DNA from: Neisseria lactamica NS19
GTDB lineage: Bacteria > Pseudomonadota > Gammaproteobacteria > Burkholderiales > Neisseriaceae
NCBI GenBank assembly: GCA_000193795.2
Contig: AEPI01000037.1
Location: forward strand, 1-44,406
Length of the DNA stretch: 44,406 nt
Reading direction: 5' to 3'
Both the position numbers and the translations under genes were made by a program. Positions 42,558 to 44,406 of this stretch are shown one piece after another; positions within the stretch are counted from its first letter, which is position 1; each line of letters starts with the position of its first letter. Below the pieces are notes generated by a model. The model was not told the origin of the DNA and did not search any database. It saw only the letters and a program-made list of their open reading frames with translations.

Positions 42558-43106
42558 ATGGCACGTTTAACCGTACACACCCTCGAAACCGCCCCCGAAG
42601 CTGCCAAACCGCGCGTAGCGGCCGTACTGCAAAACAACGGCTTTATTCCCAACCTCATCGGCGTATTGGCCAATGCCCCTGAAGCTTTGGCGTTTTACCA
42701 AGAGGTAGGCAAGCTCAATGCCGCCAATAGCCTGACCGCCGGTGAAGTCGAAGTCATCCAAATCATCGCCGCCCGCACCAACCAATGCGGTTTCTGCGTG
42801 GCAGGGCACACCAAACTCGCAACCCTGAAAAAACTCCTGTCCGAACAATCCGTCAAAGCCGCGCGAGCTTTGGCGGCAGGCGAATTTGACGATGCCAAAC
42901 TCGGCGCGCTCGCCGCCTTTACCCAAGCCGTAATGGCGAAAAAAGGCGCGGTATCCGATGACGAACTCAAAGCATTTTTCGATGCGGGCTACAACCGGCA
43001 GCAGGCAGTCGAAGTCGTGATGGGCGTAGCCTTGGCAACCCTGTGCAACTACGTCAACAACCTTGCCCAAACCGAAATCAACCCCGAATTGCAGGCATAC
43101 GCCTAA
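42558..43106 (+). CDS. AhpD-like carboxymuconolactone decarboxylase-family protein
   Basis: Protein of 182 residues. The motif TNQCGFCVAGHTKLA is the CxxC...H active site of AhpD-type alkylhydroperoxidases, so a thiol-based peroxidase or reductase role is likely. The second half (AFTQAVMAKKGAVSDDELKAFFDAGYNRQQAVEVVMGVALATLCNYVNNLAQT-type region) is the usual helical fold. AAGGAAAG lies before the ATG. Substrate unknown. Confidence 0.87.
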   Translation: MARLTVHTLETAPEAAKPRVAAVLQNNGFIPNLIGVLANAPEALAFYQEVGKLNAANSLTAGEVEVIQIIAARTNQCGFCVAGHTKLATLKKLLSEQSVKAARALAAGEFDDAKLGALAAFTQAVMAKKGAVSDDELKAFFDAGYNRQQAVEVVMGVALATLCNYVNNLAQTEINPELQAYA

Positions 43107-43112
43107 GCAAAC

Positions 43113-43140
43113 AAAACCGCCTGAATGCAGGCGGTTTTCT
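43113..43140 (+). terminator. Terminator after the AhpD-like gene
   Basis: AAAACCGCCTG pairs with CAGGCGGTTTT across four bases, a perfect stem ending in its own T-run; it contains no uptake sequence. Confidence 0.85.
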
Positions 43141-43241
43141 AAAAACACCCCCTCAAACAAAAACAAGCCGCCCAAGCGGCAGGAAAAGCAGTCGCGCATC
43201 AGGCGCGCCCCGATTTTCCCCAAAAACCTTAAGGAACAAAG

Positions 43242-44333
43242 ATGAACGCCCAAACCCTGATTGCCAACGTTGCCGAACTCGTCAAAACCAAGCTCAAACC
43301 CATAGTGGACGACATCGACCGCAAAGGATACTACCCCGAAGCATTTATGCGCGAACTCGGCGCAATCGGCGGATTCGGCGCAGTCGGTACAGAAGCCGAA
43401 GGCGGCAACGGCTTGGGTTTGGCAACGCAAATCGCCGTCTTGCGCGAAATCGGCAAAGAATGCGGCGCAACCTCCTTCAGTGCGTGGTGTCAGGCGGCTT
43501 GCGCGTGGTATCTGCACCAAACGCCCAACCAAGCCGTCAAAGACAAATACCTCGCCGACATCCTGCAAGGCAAAGTATTGGCGGGCACCGGAATGTCCAA
43601 TACCGTCAAACACCTTGCCGGCATCGAAAAACACAACCTCCAAGCCGAACGCGTGGACGGCGGCTACACAGTCAACGGCGCGCTGCCGTGGGTGTCCAAC
43701 ATCGGCGAAGACCACATTTGGGCGAATACCGCCCAAATCGGCGGCGACTACGTTATGTTCATCACAGGCGGGCAATGGGAAGGCGTAAGCCTGCAAAACT
43801 GCCCCGAATTTTGCGCCCTCGAAGGCACGCGCACCTTCAGCCTGAACTTCAAAGACGTATTTATCCCCGACGAAGACATCATCGCCGCGCCCGAACAGTT
43901 TGCCGGCTACATCCAAAGCATCAAAGCAGGCTTTATCCTCCTGCAAATCGGCATCGGCGCGGGCGTGATTGACGGCAGCCTCGGCATCATCCGCCTCGCC
44001 GACATCGTCAACGCCGAAGTCAACCGCTACCTCGACGACGGCTACGACAGCCTCAAGGCAAGGTTGGACGGCGCGTGGGCAGAAACCGAACGGCTCGCCG
44101 GCTTGGCGTGGAGCGGCACACCCGACAACCTCGCCACCCTCAAGCTGCGCGAAGCCGCCGCCGTACTTGCCCTTGCCGCCGCCCAATCCGCCGCCCTGCA
44201 TTCCGGTGCAAAAGGCTACCTGATGCGCAGTCCCGCCCAAAGACGCGTCCGCGAAGCAATGTTTGTCGCCATCGTAACCCCCGCGATCAAACACCTCCGC
44301 AAAGAAATAGCGGCAATCGAAGCCGCAAAATAA
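43242..44333 (+). CDS. Acyl-CoA dehydrogenase-family flavoprotein
   Basis: Protein of 363 residues with the acyl-CoA dehydrogenase fold: N-terminal helical domain, middle strand region TGMSNTVKHLAGIEKHNLQAERVDGGYTVNGALPWVSNIG, and a C-terminal helical domain. It is shorter than standard family members (about 380) and the usual catalytic Glu segment is not obvious, so it may act on a non-standard substrate, as in the related DszC/monooxygenase group. AAGGAAC precedes the ATG. No partner genes are seen. Confidence 0.85.
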   Translation: MNAQTLIANVAELVKTKLKPIVDDIDRKGYYPEAFMRELGAIGGFGAVGTEAEGGNGLGLATQIAVLREIGKECGATSFSAWCQAACAWYLHQTPNQAVKDKYLADILQGKVLAGTGMSNTVKHLAGIEKHNLQAERVDGGYTVNGALPWVSNIGEDHIWANTAQIGGDYVMFITGGQWEGVSLQNCPEFCALEGTRTFSLNFKDVFIPDEDIIAAPEQFAGYIQSIKAGFILLQIGIGAGVIDGSLGIIRLADIVNAEVNRYLDDGYDSLKARLDGAWAETERLAGLAWSGTPDNLATLKLREAAAVLALAAAQSAALHSGAKGYLMRSPAQRRVREAMFVAIVTPAIKHLRKEIAAIEAAK

Positions 44334-44406
44334 ACAGGCGGAAAATCCAGTAACCCAGTAACTAAAAAACCACAGGAATCTATCGGAAAAAACAGAACTC
44401 CCCCCG
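44334..44406. other. End of window, no feature seen
   Basis: Seventy-three bases after the acyl-CoA dehydrogenase gene; I see neither a terminator nor the start of another gene. Confidence 0.5.

Noticed and set aside
42567..44294. A 575-codon open frame on the minus strand opposite the AhpD-like and acyl-CoA dehydrogenase genes
   Set aside because: It crosses two well-supported plus-strand genes and their terminator, has low-complexity Gly/Val/Phe-rich content typical of antisense frames in G+C-rich codons, and shows no family motif.

Overview
The window looks like chromosomal DNA from the Neisseria meningitidis / gonorrhoeae / lactamica / polysaccharea group. It carries dozens of copies of the 12-base uptake sequence ATGCCGTCTGAA, many paired as inverted repeats that serve as terminators. 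It has two Correia repeat-enclosed elements (CREE) with TATAGTGG / CCACTATA ends, and many genes with neisserial relatives: ZnuD/TdfJ, LutACB in the order A-C-B, and a divergent cytosine methyltransferase with a restriction enzyme. I cannot name the species from sequence alone.

Layout. 1-5.7 kb: the outer-membrane zinc receptor znuD with a perfect Zur box, then trpG-trpD, then a nitronate monooxygenase-like flavoprotein with its own operator-like palindrome. 5.8-6.3 kb: a CREE and a tRNA-Arg/tRNA-Glu unit with a clear promoter and terminator. 6.3-12.1 kb: an exonuclease/GIY-YIG fusion, fpr, dinB, and a rep helicase gene broken by a one-base shortfall in an A-tract. 12.1-20 kb: aroD, recA, a yddG-like exporter, ybaB, dnaX and mutL; dnaX contains an in-frame A_AAA_AAG slippery heptamer. 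20-22.2 kb: DUF3460, an O-methyltransferase, a lipoprotein and purE. 22.3-25.2 kb: a type II restriction-modification cassette between two identical 44-base uptake-sequence hairpins. 25.3-28.2 kb: lutACB (L-lactate oxidation). 28.3-31.1 kb: a Fur-box-like site, a truncated MFS gene fused by an ATGA overlap to a phospholipase D-family lipoprotein, a CREE, and an NlpC/P60 lipoprotein. 31.1-35.2 kb: aroA, a structured RNA upstream of greA, two very small genes and dusC. 35.2-44.4 kb: a giant FAD/Fe-S dehydrogenase, the 4.5S RNA gene, a lipoprotein, D-lactate dehydrogenase dld, a DUF2628 protein, an AhpD-like protein and an acyl-CoA dehydrogenase.

Themes. DNA replication and repair genes are clustered (dinB, rep, recA, dnaX, ybaB, mutL, the exonuclease). 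Three separate systems for oxidising lactate or related 2-hydroxyacids lie within 16 kb (LutACB, the DUF3683 fusion, Dld), fitting a lactate-using host-adapted Neisseria. Chorismate-related genes recur (aroD, aroA, trpG, trpD). The observations I rate most highly are the dnaX frameshift signal, the rep A-tract frameshift, the repeat-flanked restriction cassette, the 47-residue Cys/Gly-tailed peptide, the greA leader RNA and the possible pseudoknot before dld.
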